This document shows positions 1 to 8,726 of a stretch of 64,000 bases of DNA, one piece after another. Within the stretch, counting starts at the first letter, position 1. Every line of letters starts with the position of its first letter. Location: the NCBI RefSeq assembly GCF_900091625.1, contig NZ_FMIC01000002.1:5084001-5148000 (forward strand), in the 5' to 3' direction. The notes under the pieces were generated by a model, which did no database searches, was not told the DNA's origin, and saw only the letters and a list, made by a program, of their open reading frames with translations. Both the position numbers and the translations under genes were made by a program. The DNA comes from Micromonospora peucetia. GTDB taxonomy: Bacteria > Actinomycetota > Actinomycetes > Mycobacteriales > Micromonosporaceae.

Positions 1-1063
1 CAAGGCGGTACTGCACTCGCACGCGAGCCTGTTCGCCGCCACCCGGCACCTGCTCACCATGCCGCAGGCGCAGGGCACCCGCCGGATCCTCAACGCGCTG
101 CCCGCCCCGCACACCGCCACCGTGCTCATGGTCAACCAGGCCCTCGGCAACCGGGCCGAGATGTTGCTGCTGTCCGACCAGGGTGGGGAGCGGGTGCTGG
201 AGGCGATCCAGCGCTGGCGCCCCGACGGGGTGTTCGGGTTCTCGGTGACCTGGGCGGAGCTGGCCCGTTTCGACCTGGCCGCGTACGACCTGGACTCGGT
301 GTCGCTGTGGTTCAACACCGGCGACTGCTCGCACGAGCCGCACGTCCGCCGGCTGGTCGCGGTCGGCTCCCGCGACGTGGTGACCCGCGAGGGGGTCACC
401 CGGGTGCCCGGTTCCGTCTTCATCGACGGGCTCGGCTCCAGCGAGATGGGGCACTCGATGTTCCACATCACCCACCGCGTCGACACCGACCGGTACGGCC
501 GCTGCGTCGGCCGGCCCTACCAGTTCGCGAAGGTCGCCGTCCTCGACGCCGGGGGCGACCCGGTGCCGACCGGCCAGGTGGGCTGGCTCGGCATCGACTC
601 GCCGTCGCTGTTCCGCGGCTACTGGAACGACTCGGTCACCACGTACCGGTCCCGCCAGCGTGGCTGGTACCTCACCGGCGACCTGGTGTACGCCGACGAG
701 GAGGGCCGCTACCACCATCTGGACCGGGCCGTCGACGCGGTCGACGCGGGCGACGGGCGGTGGTTCTACACCGCGCTGTCCGAGGAGCGGGTCCTCGCCG
801 CCTGCCCGGACGTCACCGACTGCACCGTGGTGATCACCTCCGGGGCCGACCGGGTGGTCACCGACGTGCTGCTGGAACTCGCCGCCGGCGCCGATCCCGC
901 CGAGGACCGCACCGATCAGGTCCGGGCCGCGCTCGGTCCGGACGTCGGCGCGACCCTGCGCCGGGTCGTGCCGGTCCGCCCCGCCGACCTCCCGGTCACC
1001 GTCACCGGCAAGGTGCGCAAGGTGGTGCTGCGGGAGCGGTACCTCACCGAGTCGCCGTCATGA
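1..1063 (+). CDS. AMP-forming acyl-CoA/acyl-ACP ligase (ANL superfamily), 5' end outside window
   Basis: Open reading continues to the left edge in the frame starting at base 2, so this is the C-terminal part of a longer gene. The first visible residues (KAVLHSH) are the tail of the A3 phosphate-binding loop (usual TGxPKAV). Further motifs are GSSEMGHS (A5-like), YLTGDLVYADEEG with a following HHLDR (A7/A8) and a terminal VTVTGKVRK carrying the A10 lysine. The family activates a carboxylate as acyl-AMP and passes it to CoA or a carrier protein. It overlaps the downstream ketosynthase by an ATGA junction, so it belongs to the same operon. The specificity loop cannot be read reliably, so the substrate is unknown. 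An aromatic or short-chain acid would fit the context, but this is inference. Confidence 0.85.
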   Translation, partial: KAVLHSHASLFAATRHLLTMPQAQGTRRILNALPAPHTATVLMVNQALGNRAEMLLLSDQGGERVLEAIQRWRPDGVFGFSVTWAELARFDLAAYDLDSVSLWFNTGDCSHEPHVRRLVAVGSRDVVTREGVTRVPGSVFIDGLGSSEMGHSMFHITHRVDTDRYGRCVGRPYQFAKVAVLDAGGDPVPTGQVGWLGIDSPSLFRGYWNDSVTTYRSRQRGWYLTGDLVYADEEGRYHHLDRAVDAVDAGDGRWFYTALSEERVLAACPDVTDCTVVITSGADRVVTDVLLELAAGADPAEDRTDQVRAALGPDVGATLRRVVPVRPADLPVTVTGKVRKVVLRERYLTESPS

Positions 1064-2298
1064 CCGCCGTCATCACCGGGATGGGCCTGTTCACCCCCGT
1101 CGGGCGGGGCGTCGACGCCACCTTCGACGCGCTCTGCTCCGGCCGGTCCGGGCTGACCCGGCCGCCGGCCGGGCACCCCGCCGCCGAATCGCTGGAGGTT
1201 GCCGGCCTGCTCCCGGAGATCGATCCGCGTACCGTCGCCTCGGGGCCGGAGACCCGGGTGCTGGACCGGATCGTGGTGCTCGCCCTGCTCGCCGCCGCCG
1301 ACGCGCTCGCCGACGCCGGCATCGAGGTCGGCCGGGACGTGGACCCGGGGCGCGTCGGGGTGATCGTCGGCGGGGTCGGCGGGATGTCCACCCTGGAGTC
1401 GCAGGTGCTGGCCCGCGCCGAGCGCGGCCGGGCGGCGGTCAGCCCGTACCTGCTCACCGGCATCCTGCCGAACATGCCGTCGGCCCGGATCGCCATCCGG
1501 TACGGCATCCGCGGCTACACCTCGTCGGTCGGCACCGCCTGCGCCTCCGGCGCCCAGTCGGTCGCCGACGCGGTCCGGCTGATCCGCGCCGGGGAAGCCG
1601 ACGTGGTGCTCTGCGGGGCCAGCGAGGCGCCGCTGTTCCCCACCTTCGCCGATACTTTCGGCAACGCCCGGGCGCTGGCCCGGGGCTGGGCTGATCCGAC
1701 GGCGGCGAGCCGGCCGTTCGATGCCCGCCGCAACGGGTTCGTCCTCGCCGAGGGCGCGGCCCTGCTGGTGCTGGAACGCGCCGAACACGCCGCCGCCCGG
1801 GGCGCCACCGGCTACGCCGAGGTCGCCGGGTACGGGGCGACCACCGACGCGTACCACCCGACCGCCCCGCGCCCCGACGGTGCCGGCGCGGCGGAGTGCA
1901 TGCGGCGGGCGCTGGCCAGCGGCGGCGTTCCCGCCGCGCGGATCGGCTACGTCAACGCGCACGGCACCGGCACGAAACTCGGCGACATCGCCGAGACCAC
2001 CGCGTTGGTCGAGGTGTTCGGTGACGGCGGCGTGCCGGTCAGTTCCACCAAGGCGCTCACCGGCCATCTGCTCGGCGCGTCCGGGGCGCTGGAGGCGGCG
2101 GCCACCGCGCTGGCGCTCGGCCGGGGCCTGCTGCCACCGACGCACAACCTCGACGACCCGGACCCGGCCTGCCCGGCGGACCACATCCGCTGCGAGCCGC
2201 GCAGGACGGACACCGGATACGCGCTGACCAACTCCTTCGGCTTCGGCGGCCAGAACGTGAGCCTGCTGCTCGCGCGGGCCGCCCGGCCGAGGGGCTGA
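1060..2298 (+). CDS. Stand-alone beta-ketoacyl synthase (KAS II/FabF-like)
   Basis: 412 residues from the ATG that overlaps the upstream stop (ATGA), the usual length of a discrete KAS. The Cys-His-His triad is intact: C161 in TACASG, H301 in NAHGTGTKLGD and H336 in TGHLLGASGALEA. It therefore should perform decarboxylative Claisen condensation, unlike the chain-length-factor type that lacks the cysteine. No acyl carrier protein, ketoreductase or acyltransferase lies beside it in the visible part. The partner carrier protein must be left of the window, elsewhere, or borrowed from fatty acid synthesis. An alternative reading is a KS-like acyltransferase. In the same operon, the ligase could supply the primer and the E1 pair a second carbon unit (inference). 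Confidence 0.88.
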   Translation: MTAVITGMGLFTPVGRGVDATFDALCSGRSGLTRPPAGHPAAESLEVAGLLPEIDPRTVASGPETRVLDRIVVLALLAAADALADAGIEVGRDVDPGRVGVIVGGVGGMSTLESQVLARAERGRAAVSPYLLTGILPNMPSARIAIRYGIRGYTSSVGTACASGAQSVADAVRLIRAGEADVVLCGASEAPLFPTFADTFGNARALARGWADPTAASRPFDARRNGFVLAEGAALLVLERAEHAAARGATGYAEVAGYGATTDAYHPTAPRPDGAGAAECMRRALASGGVPAARIGYVNAHGTGTKLGDIAETTALVEVFGDGGVPVSSTKALTGHLLGASGALEAAATALALGRGLLPPTHNLDDPDPACPADHIRCEPRRTDTGYALTNSFGFGGQNVSLLLARAARPRG

Positions 2299-2367
2299 CG
2301 ACGTTCCACCCCGGGCGGACCGCGCCCGGACGGCAACCACGGGGGAACCGTGGAAAGGGCTGAGGAC

Positions 2368-3474
2368 ATGGACATCCGTGGGATCGACCACATCGAACTC
2401 TTCGTCGGGGACGCCCGGCAGGCGGCCTTCTACTTCGACCGGGCGGTCGGCTTCCAGCTGCGCGGCCAGGGCGGCCCCGAGACCGGGCTGGCCGACCAGC
2501 GGTCGCTGCTGCTGTGCCAGGCGGACATCCGGATGCTGCTCACCACCGGGCTCACCGCCGAACACCCGGCGTCGCGGTACGTGCGGCGGCACGGCGACGG
2601 CGTCGCCGTGGTCGCGCTGGAGGTCGACGACGCCGCCGGCGCGTACGCCGAGCTGGTGCGCCGGGGGGCGGCGGGGGTGACACCGCCGACCACCTTCACC
2701 GGCGCGGACGCCGAGGTGGTGACCGCCGAGGTGGGTGGCTTCGGCGACGTGCTGCACCGCCTGGTGTCCCGGCGTGGCGACCCGGGCGAGTTCCTGCCCG
2801 GGGCGGTCGAGATGACGCCCCCGGACGGCGGCGGCGGCAAGCTGCTCGCCGAGATCGACCACCTGGCGGTCTGCGTGCCACCCGGGCAGCTCGACGAGAC
2901 CGTCGGGCGCTACCGGGACGTGTTCGGGTTCGCGGAGATCTTCGCCGAACACGTCGAGGTCGCCGGGCAGGCGATGAAGTCCACGGTGGTGCAGAGCCCC
3001 TCGGGGCGGGTCACCCTGGTGCTGCTGGAGCCGGACCGCTCCCGCCGGGCGGGGCAGCTCGACGCGTTCCTGGACCAGCATGTCGGTGCCGGGGTGCAAC
3101 ACCTGGGGCTGCGCACCGACGACATCGTCACCGCCGTCGCCGCCCTCGCCGACCGGGGGGTGCGCTTCGCCGGCACCCCCGGCAGCTACTACGACGCCCT
3201 GGAGGCGCGGGTCGGCCCGGTGGACGCGTCGCTGGAGCGGCTGCGTGACCTCGGCGTGCTCGTCGACCGCGACCACGGCGGTCAGCTGTTGCAGATCTTC
3301 ACCGAATCCATGCACGTGCGCCGCACGCTCTTCCTGGAGCTGATCGAGCGGCGTGGGGCGCGGACCTTCGGCAGCGGCAACATCAGGGCGCTCTACGAGG
3401 CCAAGGAACGGGAACTGGCCGCGGCTGGGGCGAACCCCGTCGTGGCCGCGACACCGCAGGAGGTGCGGGCGTGA
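2368..3474 (+). CDS. hmaS: 4-hydroxymandelate synthase-like (HPPD/HmaS family) Fe(II) dioxygenase
   Basis: 368 residues. The ATG at 2368 has GGAAAGGG eight bases upstream; a GTG at 2350 is possible but poorly spaced. The protein is a two-domain vicinal-oxygen-chelate fold with the 2-His-1-Glu iron triad at H165 (EIDHLA), H245 (GVQHLG) and E324 (LFLELIER). HPPD and HmaS share the substrate 4-hydroxyphenylpyruvate. HPPD makes homogentisate and HmaS makes 4-hydroxymandelate. Around residues 215-222 this protein reads VTLVLLEP where true HPPDs read roughly VKxPxNEP. The flanking VVQSPSG and the C-terminal FGSGNIRALYEA also match glycopeptide-cluster HmaS as I remember it. I therefore prefer HmaS; HPPD remains possible. 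Its stop overlaps the next GTG start. Confidence 0.78.
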   Translation: MDIRGIDHIELFVGDARQAAFYFDRAVGFQLRGQGGPETGLADQRSLLLCQADIRMLLTTGLTAEHPASRYVRRHGDGVAVVALEVDDAAGAYAELVRRGAAGVTPPTTFTGADAEVVTAEVGGFGDVLHRLVSRRGDPGEFLPGAVEMTPPDGGGGKLLAEIDHLAVCVPPGQLDETVGRYRDVFGFAEIFAEHVEVAGQAMKSTVVQSPSGRVTLVLLEPDRSRRAGQLDAFLDQHVGAGVQHLGLRTDDIVTAVAALADRGVRFAGTPGSYYDALEARVGPVDASLERLRDLGVLVDRDHGGQLLQIFTESMHVRRTLFLELIERRGARTFGSGNIRALYEAKERELAAAGANPVVAATPQEVRA

Positions 3475-4400
3475 CCGCGACCGAGTTCGAGCTGACACTG
3501 ACCGTCGAGGAGGAGGCGCTGCTCCCCTCCGAGCAGGACGTGGCGTTCTACGCCGCGCACGGCTGGTACCTGTCGAAGAAGCTGCTCACCGACGACGAGG
3601 TGGACGCCCTCACGGCGGCCGCCGACCGCTACTACGACGGCGAGCGGGACCGCCGGCTGCCGGTACGCCCGCCGAGGCTCGCCTACTGGGACCCGTCGAA
3701 GGGCCCGGTGCAGCGGCACAACGACTACGTCCACCACGAGCACGACGGGCTCGGGGCGATCCTGCGCAAGCCGCTGATCGGCGCGGTCGCCGCCCGCCTC
3801 GCCCGGGCCACCGAGATCCGGATCTTCCAGTCCACGCTGATCTACAAGCCGCCGGTCTCCGGCGAGCCGTCGAACATCGTGCCCTGGCACTTCGACAAGC
3901 ACTACTGGGCGTCCTCGTCGTCGGAGAACATGCTCACCGCGTTCATCCCGATGCACGACTGCGGCGAGGAGATGGGCACCATCACGATGGTCGACGGCTC
4001 ACACCGCTGGACGGAGGTCGGCGCCGACGACACCGTGGTGCGCCACTTCGCCGAGCGCGACCGCGACCAGTTGGAGGAGATGCTCGCCGAGAACGCGGCC
4101 CACAACGGCGTGCGAATCCGCAAGGTGCCGATGGTGATCCCCAAGGGACACCTGAGCTTCCACCACTGCCGCACCTACCACGGCAGTGGCGCCAACGTCA
4201 GCGGTCGCCCGCGCCGGGCGATCTCGCTGCACCTGCAGGACGGCGACAACGCCTGGCGGGAGCATCCGCTCTCCGACGGCACCCTTGCCGCGTACAACCA
4301 CGACGTGCTGGTCCGCCGCACCCACGACGGGCGGCCGGACTACGCGGATCCCGAGTACTGCCCGGTCATCTGGCGCCACCGCGCCGCACAGGGAGGCTGA
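3471..4400 (+). CDS. PhyH-type Fe(II)/2-oxoglutarate dioxygenase
   Basis: 309 residues starting at a GTG that overlaps the upstream stop (GTGA). The metal site of phytanoyl-CoA dioxygenase-like enzymes is visible: H140 and D142 in PWHFDKHYW and the distal H237 in RTYHGSG, followed by the arginine-containing stretch [11 protein letters not shown] that should bind 2-oxoglutarate. Members hydroxylate, desaturate, halogenate or epoxidise a wide range of small molecules and carrier-bound acyl groups. HFD at the metal site argues for oxygenation; halogenases replace the acidic residue. Its place between hmaS and a DUF3050 gene suggests successive oxidations of the same intermediate. The substrate is not predictable from the sequence. 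Confidence 0.85.
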   Translation: MTATEFELTLTVEEEALLPSEQDVAFYAAHGWYLSKKLLTDDEVDALTAAADRYYDGERDRRLPVRPPRLAYWDPSKGPVQRHNDYVHHEHDGLGAILRKPLIGAVAARLARATEIRIFQSTLIYKPPVSGEPSNIVPWHFDKHYWASSSSENMLTAFIPMHDCGEEMGTITMVDGSHRWTEVGADDTVVRHFAERDRDQLEEMLAENAAHNGVRIRKVPMVIPKGHLSFHHCRTYHGSGANVSGRPRRAISLHLQDGDNAWREHPLSDGTLAAYNHDVLVRRTHDGRPDYADPEYCPVIWRHRAAQGG

Positions 4401-4401
4401 C

Positions 4402-5199
4402 ATGTCACGGTACGACTGGGGGAAGACCCACCCGGGGATCGAACGGCTGGAGAAGGCGGTGAGCGAACGCCGCGACGCGGTGGTCCGGCACCCGCTCTAC
4501 GCCGCGCTCGACACCCACGAGGCGCTGGTCACCTTCATGGAGCACCACGTCTTCGCCGTCTGGGACTTCATGTCCCTGCTGACGTCGTTGCAGCGGCAGC
4601 TCACCTGCGTCACCGTGCCGTGGATCCCGACCGGGCCCACCGGCAGCCGCCGCCTGATCAACGACATCGTGATGGTGGAGGAGAGCGACGAGTTGGGCGA
4701 CGGCTACATCAGCCACTTCGAGCTGTACGTGCGGGGCATGCGGGAGGCCGGCGCCGACACCACGGCCGTGGACAAGCTGGTCGATCTGCTGCGGGCCGGC
4801 CGGCCGGTGGCCGAGTCGCTGGTCGCCGCCGGTGTGCCGGGGCCGTCCGCGGCGTTCGCCGGCACCACCTGGCGGATCATCGAGACCACCCCGGTGCACT
4901 GCCAGGCCGCCGCCTTCGCCTTCGGCCGGGAAGACCTGATCCCCGACATGTTCACCCAGGTCGTCGCCGTCAACGAGCGCAGCCGGCGGCTGGACACGTT
5001 CGTCGACTACCTGGAGCGGCACATCGAGGTCGACGGCGAGCAGCACACCCCGATGGCGATGCAGATGCTCGCCGACCTGTGCGGCGACGACGACGCCAGG
5101 TGGCAGGAGTGCGCGGACACCGTCAACACCGCGCTCGCCGCCCGCGCCCGGCTGTGGGACGACATCCTCGCCGCGATCAAGGAGGGGCACGACCGGTGA
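4402..5199 (+). CDS. DUF3050 family protein, possible haem-oxygenase-fold metallo-oxidase
   Basis: 265 residues from ATG 4402, with GGGAGG five bases upstream and one base after the previous stop. The sequence carries the marks of DUF3050 as I remember the family: [14 protein letters not shown] (E47, H48, H49), EESDELG followed by SHFELY (E93/E94/E97 and H105), and [11 protein letters not shown] (D211 and H215 spaced D-x3-H). This pattern of acidic and histidine residues on separate helices resembles haem-oxygenase-like di-iron oxidases (UndA, SznF and CADD type). The exact ligand set cannot be assigned by eye. If metal-binding, it could do oxidative C-C or C-N cleavage or N-oxygenation. It sits next to a second, unrelated oxygenase in one operon. 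Confidence 0.8.
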   Translation: MSRYDWGKTHPGIERLEKAVSERRDAVVRHPLYAALDTHEALVTFMEHHVFAVWDFMSLLTSLQRQLTCVTVPWIPTGPTGSRRLINDIVMVEESDELGDGYISHFELYVRGMREAGADTTAVDKLVDLLRAGRPVAESLVAAGVPGPSAAFAGTTWRIIETTPVHCQAAAFAFGREDLIPDMFTQVVAVNERSRRLDTFVDYLERHIEVDGEQHTPMAMQMLADLCGDDDARWQECADTVNTALAARARLWDDILAAIKEGHDR

Positions 5200-6167
5200 C
5201 CGACGCCGACCCGGTCCGGCTCTACCGGACGGTACGGCTGATCCGCCGCTTCGAGGAGCGGGCGATCGAGCTGGTCCGCTCCGGGCACATCGTCGGCGGC
5301 ATCCACCCGTACCTCGGACAGGAGGGGATCGCCGCCGGGGTATGTGCCGCCCTGCGCGCCGCCGACGTGATCGCCGGCACCCACCGGGGGCACGGGCACG
5401 TGCTCGCCAAGGGCGCCGACCCGGCCCGGATGCTCGCCGAGCTGTGCGGCCGGGTCACCGGCCTCAACGCCGGCCGGGGCGGCTCGATGCACGCCGCCGA
5501 CTTCGGCGTCGGCGTGCTCGGCGCCAACGCCATCGTCGGCGCGTCCGGGGCGATCGTCACCGGCGCGGTGTGGGCACGCCGCCGCCGGGGCGAGGACACC
5601 GTCGGGGTGAGCTTCTTCGGCGACGGCGCGGTCAACGAGGGGATGCTGCTGGAGGCGTTCAACCTGGCCGCGCTGTGGCGGGTGCCGGTGCTGTTCGTCT
5701 GTGAGAACAACGGCTACGCCACCACCATGCCCGTCGCGGGCGCGGTCGCCGGCAGCATCCCCGGCCGGGCCGCCGCCTTCGGCATCCCGGCCGCCGTCTT
5801 GGACGGCCAGGACCCCGAGGCGGTACGCGACGCCACGGTGGCCGCCGTCGACCGGATGCGCGCCGGCGGTGGCCCCGAGCTGATCGAGGCCCGGACCTAC
5901 CGGTTCGACGCCCACCACACCTTCGAACACGCGGTACGTCTCGACTACCGCCCGCCCGACGAGGTGGCCCGGGGCCGATCCCGCGACCCGGTGGACATCC
6001 AGGGCGGCCGGCTCTCCGCCGCCGTTCGGACCGAGGTGGACGCCGAGGTGGAGTCCACGCTGGCGGCGGCCGTCGAGTTCGCGCTCGCCGGCGCAGAACC
6101 GGACCCGGCCGACGCCCTGGCCCATTTGTACGCCAGTGGGCTGACCGCCCGTACCGGAGGTGGCTGA
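5196..6167 (+). CDS. Thiamine-diphosphate dehydrogenase E1 alpha subunit, orphan
   Basis: 323 residues. The GTG at 5196 overlaps the upstream stop and has GGAGGGG eight bases upstream; earlier in-frame starts would lie inside the DUF3050 gene. The ThDP/Mg motif GDG (142-144) to ENN (170-172) is intact. The sequences GRGGSMH and the terminal domain resemble acetoin/pyruvate dehydrogenase E1 alpha. With the next gene it should form an alpha2beta2 enzyme that decarboxylates a 2-oxo acid and transfers the resulting acyl or acyloin unit. No lipoyl E2 or E3 gene is present here, unlike the complete set at 47-51 kb. The pair may therefore hand its unit to another acceptor, or borrow an E2. Confidence 0.88.
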   Translation: MTDADPVRLYRTVRLIRRFEERAIELVRSGHIVGGIHPYLGQEGIAAGVCAALRAADVIAGTHRGHGHVLAKGADPARMLAELCGRVTGLNAGRGGSMHAADFGVGVLGANAIVGASGAIVTGAVWARRRRGEDTVGVSFFGDGAVNEGMLLEAFNLAALWRVPVLFVCENNGYATTMPVAGAVAGSIPGRAAAFGIPAAVLDGQDPEAVRDATVAAVDRMRAGGGPELIEARTYRFDAHHTFEHAVRLDYRPPDEVARGRSRDPVDIQGGRLSAAVRTEVDAEVESTLAAAVEFALAGAEPDPADALAHLYASGLTARTGGG

Positions 6168-7139
6168 ATGCCCAGGCTGTCCTACCGCAGGGCGCTCACC
6201 CGGGCGCTCGCCGACGAGTTGGCCCGCGACGAGTCGGTGTTCCTGCTCGGCGAGGACATCCGGGTGGCCGCCTCGAACGTCACCGCCGGGCTGTTCAGGC
6301 GGTTCGGCCCGGAACGGGTGCTCGACACCCCGCTGTCGGAGCAGGCGTTCACCAGCTTCGCCACCGGCGCGGCCCTGGCCGGGATGCGGCCGGTGGTCGA
6401 GTTCCAGATCCCGTCGCTGCTGTTCCTGGTCTTCGAGCAGATCGTCAACCACGCGCACAAGTTCCCGCTGATGACCGGCGGGCAGTGTTCGGCACCCGTC
6501 ACGTACCTGGTGCCGGGCTCCGGTTCCCGGACGGGCTGGGCGGGGCAGCACTCCGACCACCCGTACAGCCTCTTCGCCCACGTCGGGGTGACCACGGTCG
6601 TGCCGGCCACCCCGGCCGACGCGTACGGGCTGCTGGTGTCGGCGGTGCGGTGCGACGACCCGGTGGTGGTCTTCGCCCCGGCCGGGGCGCTGGACGTCCG
6701 CGACGACGTGGACCTCGCCGTGCTGGCCCCGGTGCCGCTCGGCCGGGGCCGGGTGCACCGCTTCGGCGACGACGTGACCGTGGTCGCGGTCGGGCACCTG
6801 GTGCACGACGCCCTCGCGGTCGCCGAGGAGTTGGCCGACCAGGTGTCGGTGGAGGTGTTCGACCCGCGCACGCTCTACCCGTTCGACTGGGACGGCCTTG
6901 CCGAGTCGGTGGCGCGCACCGGGCGGCTGGTGGTGGTGGACGACTCCAACCGCTCCTGCGGCATCGCCGGGGAGATCATCGCGACCATGGTCGAGCGGGT
7001 GCGGCTGGTCGCGCCGCCCCGCCGGGTCACCCGCCCCGACGGCGCGGTGCTGCCGTTCGCCCCGGCGCTGGACCGGGCCGTGCAGCCGAGCCGCGATCAA
7101 CTCCTGGCCGCCATCGGACACGTGATGAAGGACGGATGA
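6168..7139 (+). CDS. Thiamine-diphosphate dehydrogenase E1 beta subunit, orphan
   Basis: 323 residues, beginning directly after the alpha-subunit stop (TGAATG). It has the transketolase pyrimidine-binding and C-terminal domains of E1 beta, including FLLGEDIRV, the DTPLSEQAF segment with the conserved acidic residue region, GRVHRFGDDVTVVAVG, and DPRTLYPFDWD. It should complete the alpha2beta2 ThDP enzyme with its upstream partner. Pristinamycin PglB/PglC is a known precedent for E1-like pairs in phenylglycine-type pathways, acting on an aromatic 2-oxo acid. A role on an arylpyruvate or arylglyoxylate would be consistent with hmaS in the same operon, but that is inference. Confidence 0.88.
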   Translation: MPRLSYRRALTRALADELARDESVFLLGEDIRVAASNVTAGLFRRFGPERVLDTPLSEQAFTSFATGAALAGMRPVVEFQIPSLLFLVFEQIVNHAHKFPLMTGGQCSAPVTYLVPGSGSRTGWAGQHSDHPYSLFAHVGVTTVVPATPADAYGLLVSAVRCDDPVVVFAPAGALDVRDDVDLAVLAPVPLGRGRVHRFGDDVTVVAVGHLVHDALAVAEELADQVSVEVFDPRTLYPFDWDGLAESVARTGRLVVVDDSNRSCGIAGEIIATMVERVRLVAPPRRVTRPDGAVLPFAPALDRAVQPSRDQLLAAIGHVMKDG

Positions 7140-8497
7140 TGAACGACGCCGACTACCGCTGGCCCTCCGCCGCCAAGGCGTGGCTGGACCTGCCCGCGCC
7201 GATCCGCGCCGAGATGGTTGCCGCCGGGGCCGAGTCCTGGCGGGAGGTGTTCGACGGCCGGGCCACGTACAACAAGCAGTGGCGGCTGGCCCGGCCGCCG
7301 GTGATGGACGAGACCTCGCTCGGCGTGCTCAACGCCGTCTCCGACCGCCTCGCCCAGCTCATCTTCGAGGCGTGCCGGCGGCGGGCCGGCACGGCGGGGG
7401 AGCTGCGCCGGCTGCTGAACGTGCCCGACGGCGAGACCCGGCTGCTCGACGACGACGAGCCGCTGACCGAGGCGCTGCTGGACGCGTTCCGGCCGGACGT
7501 GCTGCTCTCCGACGGGGTGCCCCGCTTCGTGGAATACAACATCGACAGCAGCCTCGGCGGCGCGTTCGACGCGGACACCACCGTGCGCCGCTTCGTCGAC
7601 GTCTACCGGCGGCGCGGCCTCACCGACCGGGCCCGGCTGGCGGCGGCCCCCTCGGCGGTGGACCGGCGGTTCGCCGCGATCCGCGCCGGCCTCGGCCTGC
7701 CCGACGGTGCCCGGGTCGCCATGCTGATCGACTTCGACGCCGAGTACCCGGGACTCGACGACCCACAGCGGTTCATCCGGCTGCTGTCGCCGGTGGTCGA
7801 GCGGGCCGCTGTGAGCGGCATGGATCTGGTCATCGCGCCCGTCTCCCAGGTCACCCTCGACGACCGCAGCCGGCTGGTCGCCGACGGTGCCCCGGTCGAC
7901 GGGGTGTTCCGGCTCTTCGTGCCCAACCGGGTCACCCCGAGCGCCGGGGTGGACGCCCTGGCGGCGGGGCTGGCGGCAGGCACGGTGCCGATGTGGGTGT
8001 CGGTGGCGGCCTGGCTGGTCGCCAACAAGCGCGCCTTCGCCTGGCTGTGGGAGGACGCCGAGACGCTGCCGGCCGAGGACCGGGACCTGGTGCACCGGTA
8101 CGTGCCGCGTACCTGGTCGCTGACGGCGGGACTGCTCGACCGGGCGGTACGCGACCGGGCCGCCCTGGTGGCGAAGCCGGCCGACGGTTCCGCCGGGGTG
8201 GACGTGCTGATCGGCCGGGAGACCGACGCCGACGCGTGGCGCGACGGGCTGACCCGCGCCGTCGGGCGGGGCGGCTTCATCCTCCAGGAGTACGTGAAGG
8301 CCGACGACGTCCCGCTGGACTTCGTGCATATCGAGACCGGTGAGACGGTGAGCGCCGAGGTCCCGTACAGCATCGCCCCGTACCTGTTCGGCCGCCGGCC
8401 GGCGGGCGCCTGCATCCGCACCGGCTTCCCCGGCTGCGACGCAGTCCTCAACCTGGCCCGCGGCGTCCTCCTCTCCGGCCTCCTGGTGACCGACTGA
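7139..8497 (+). CDS. ATP-grasp ligase (glutathionylspermidine synthase-like)
   Basis: 452 residues from ATG 7139, chosen because AAGGA lies six bases upstream; an ATG three bases earlier overlaps the E1 beta stop and is equally readable. The FVEYNIDSSLGG segment (central) and VAKPADGSAGVDV with K346, followed by ILQEYVKADD as hinge, are typical of ATP-grasp enzymes of the glutathionylspermidine-synthase kind. The C-terminal RTGFPGCDAVLNLARGV would supply Mg/ATP contacts. Such enzymes form an acyl phosphate and couple it to an amine, giving an amide. It is the last gene of the operon and, with no NRPS in view, the likeliest bond-forming step. The amine and acid partners are unknown. Confidence 0.75.
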   Translation: MNDADYRWPSAAKAWLDLPAPIRAEMVAAGAESWREVFDGRATYNKQWRLARPPVMDETSLGVLNAVSDRLAQLIFEACRRRAGTAGELRRLLNVPDGETRLLDDDEPLTEALLDAFRPDVLLSDGVPRFVEYNIDSSLGGAFDADTTVRRFVDVYRRRGLTDRARLAAAPSAVDRRFAAIRAGLGLPDGARVAMLIDFDAEYPGLDDPQRFIRLLSPVVERAAVSGMDLVIAPVSQVTLDDRSRLVADGAPVDGVFRLFVPNRVTPSAGVDALAAGLAAGTVPMWVSVAAWLVANKRAFAWLWEDAETLPAEDRDLVHRYVPRTWSLTAGLLDRAVRDRAALVAKPADGSAGVDVLIGRETDADAWRDGLTRAVGRGGFILQEYVKADDVPLDFVHIETGETVSAEVPYSIAPYLFGRRPAGACIRTGFPGCDAVLNLARGVLLSGLLVTD

Positions 8498-8563
8498 CCA
8501 CCCCGCCCCGCTCACTCGCCGCCCCACTCACCCCTCCGCACTCTCTCCGCCCGCCCCCTCTTC

Positions 8564-8641
8564 GCGTCGATCATGCACTTGTGGCCTCACTAAAGCGGTC
8601 GTAAGTGGACAAAATGTGGGCAGGAAGTGCATGATCGACGC
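8564..8641. repeat. Dispersed palindromic element, copy 1
   Basis: A perfect 17-bp inverted repeat, GCGTCGATCATGCACTT at 8564-8580 and its reverse complement at 8625-8641, encloses a 44-nt centre. A second element with closely related arms lies at 45388-45460. The shared arm core is GATC-A/T-TGCACTT. Both are intergenic, about 73-78 nt long, and the centres share an AAAGC stretch. The size and arrangement suggest a REP/MITE-like family rather than a terminator. Confidence 0.8.
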
Positions 8642-8726
8642 CGGTCAGGCCGGTCAGGCCGGTCACGTCGGCGGTGCGGGCCACGCCGAGGACGGGCGTG
8701 GCGGGGTGGTCGGGCAGGATCGGCGG

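Noticed and set aside
2368..3474. Assignment as housekeeping 4-hydroxyphenylpyruvate dioxygenase (tyrosine catabolism)
   Set aside because: The substrate-pocket segment lacks the Pro and Asn typical of HPPD, and no homogentisate pathway gene is adjacent, whereas Hmo and HpgT are in the window. HPPD is not fully excluded.
916..3498. Very long minus-strand open frame opposite the ketosynthase and hmaS
   Set aside because: It is a high-GC shadow: the plus strand shows complete catalytic motifs for KS and HmaS, while the minus-strand translation is Arg/Gly/Pro-rich with no domain.
5007..7121. 704-codon minus-strand frame opposite the E1 genes
   Set aside because: Low-complexity translation with no motif, whereas both plus-strand E1 subunits have intact ThDP and subunit signatures.
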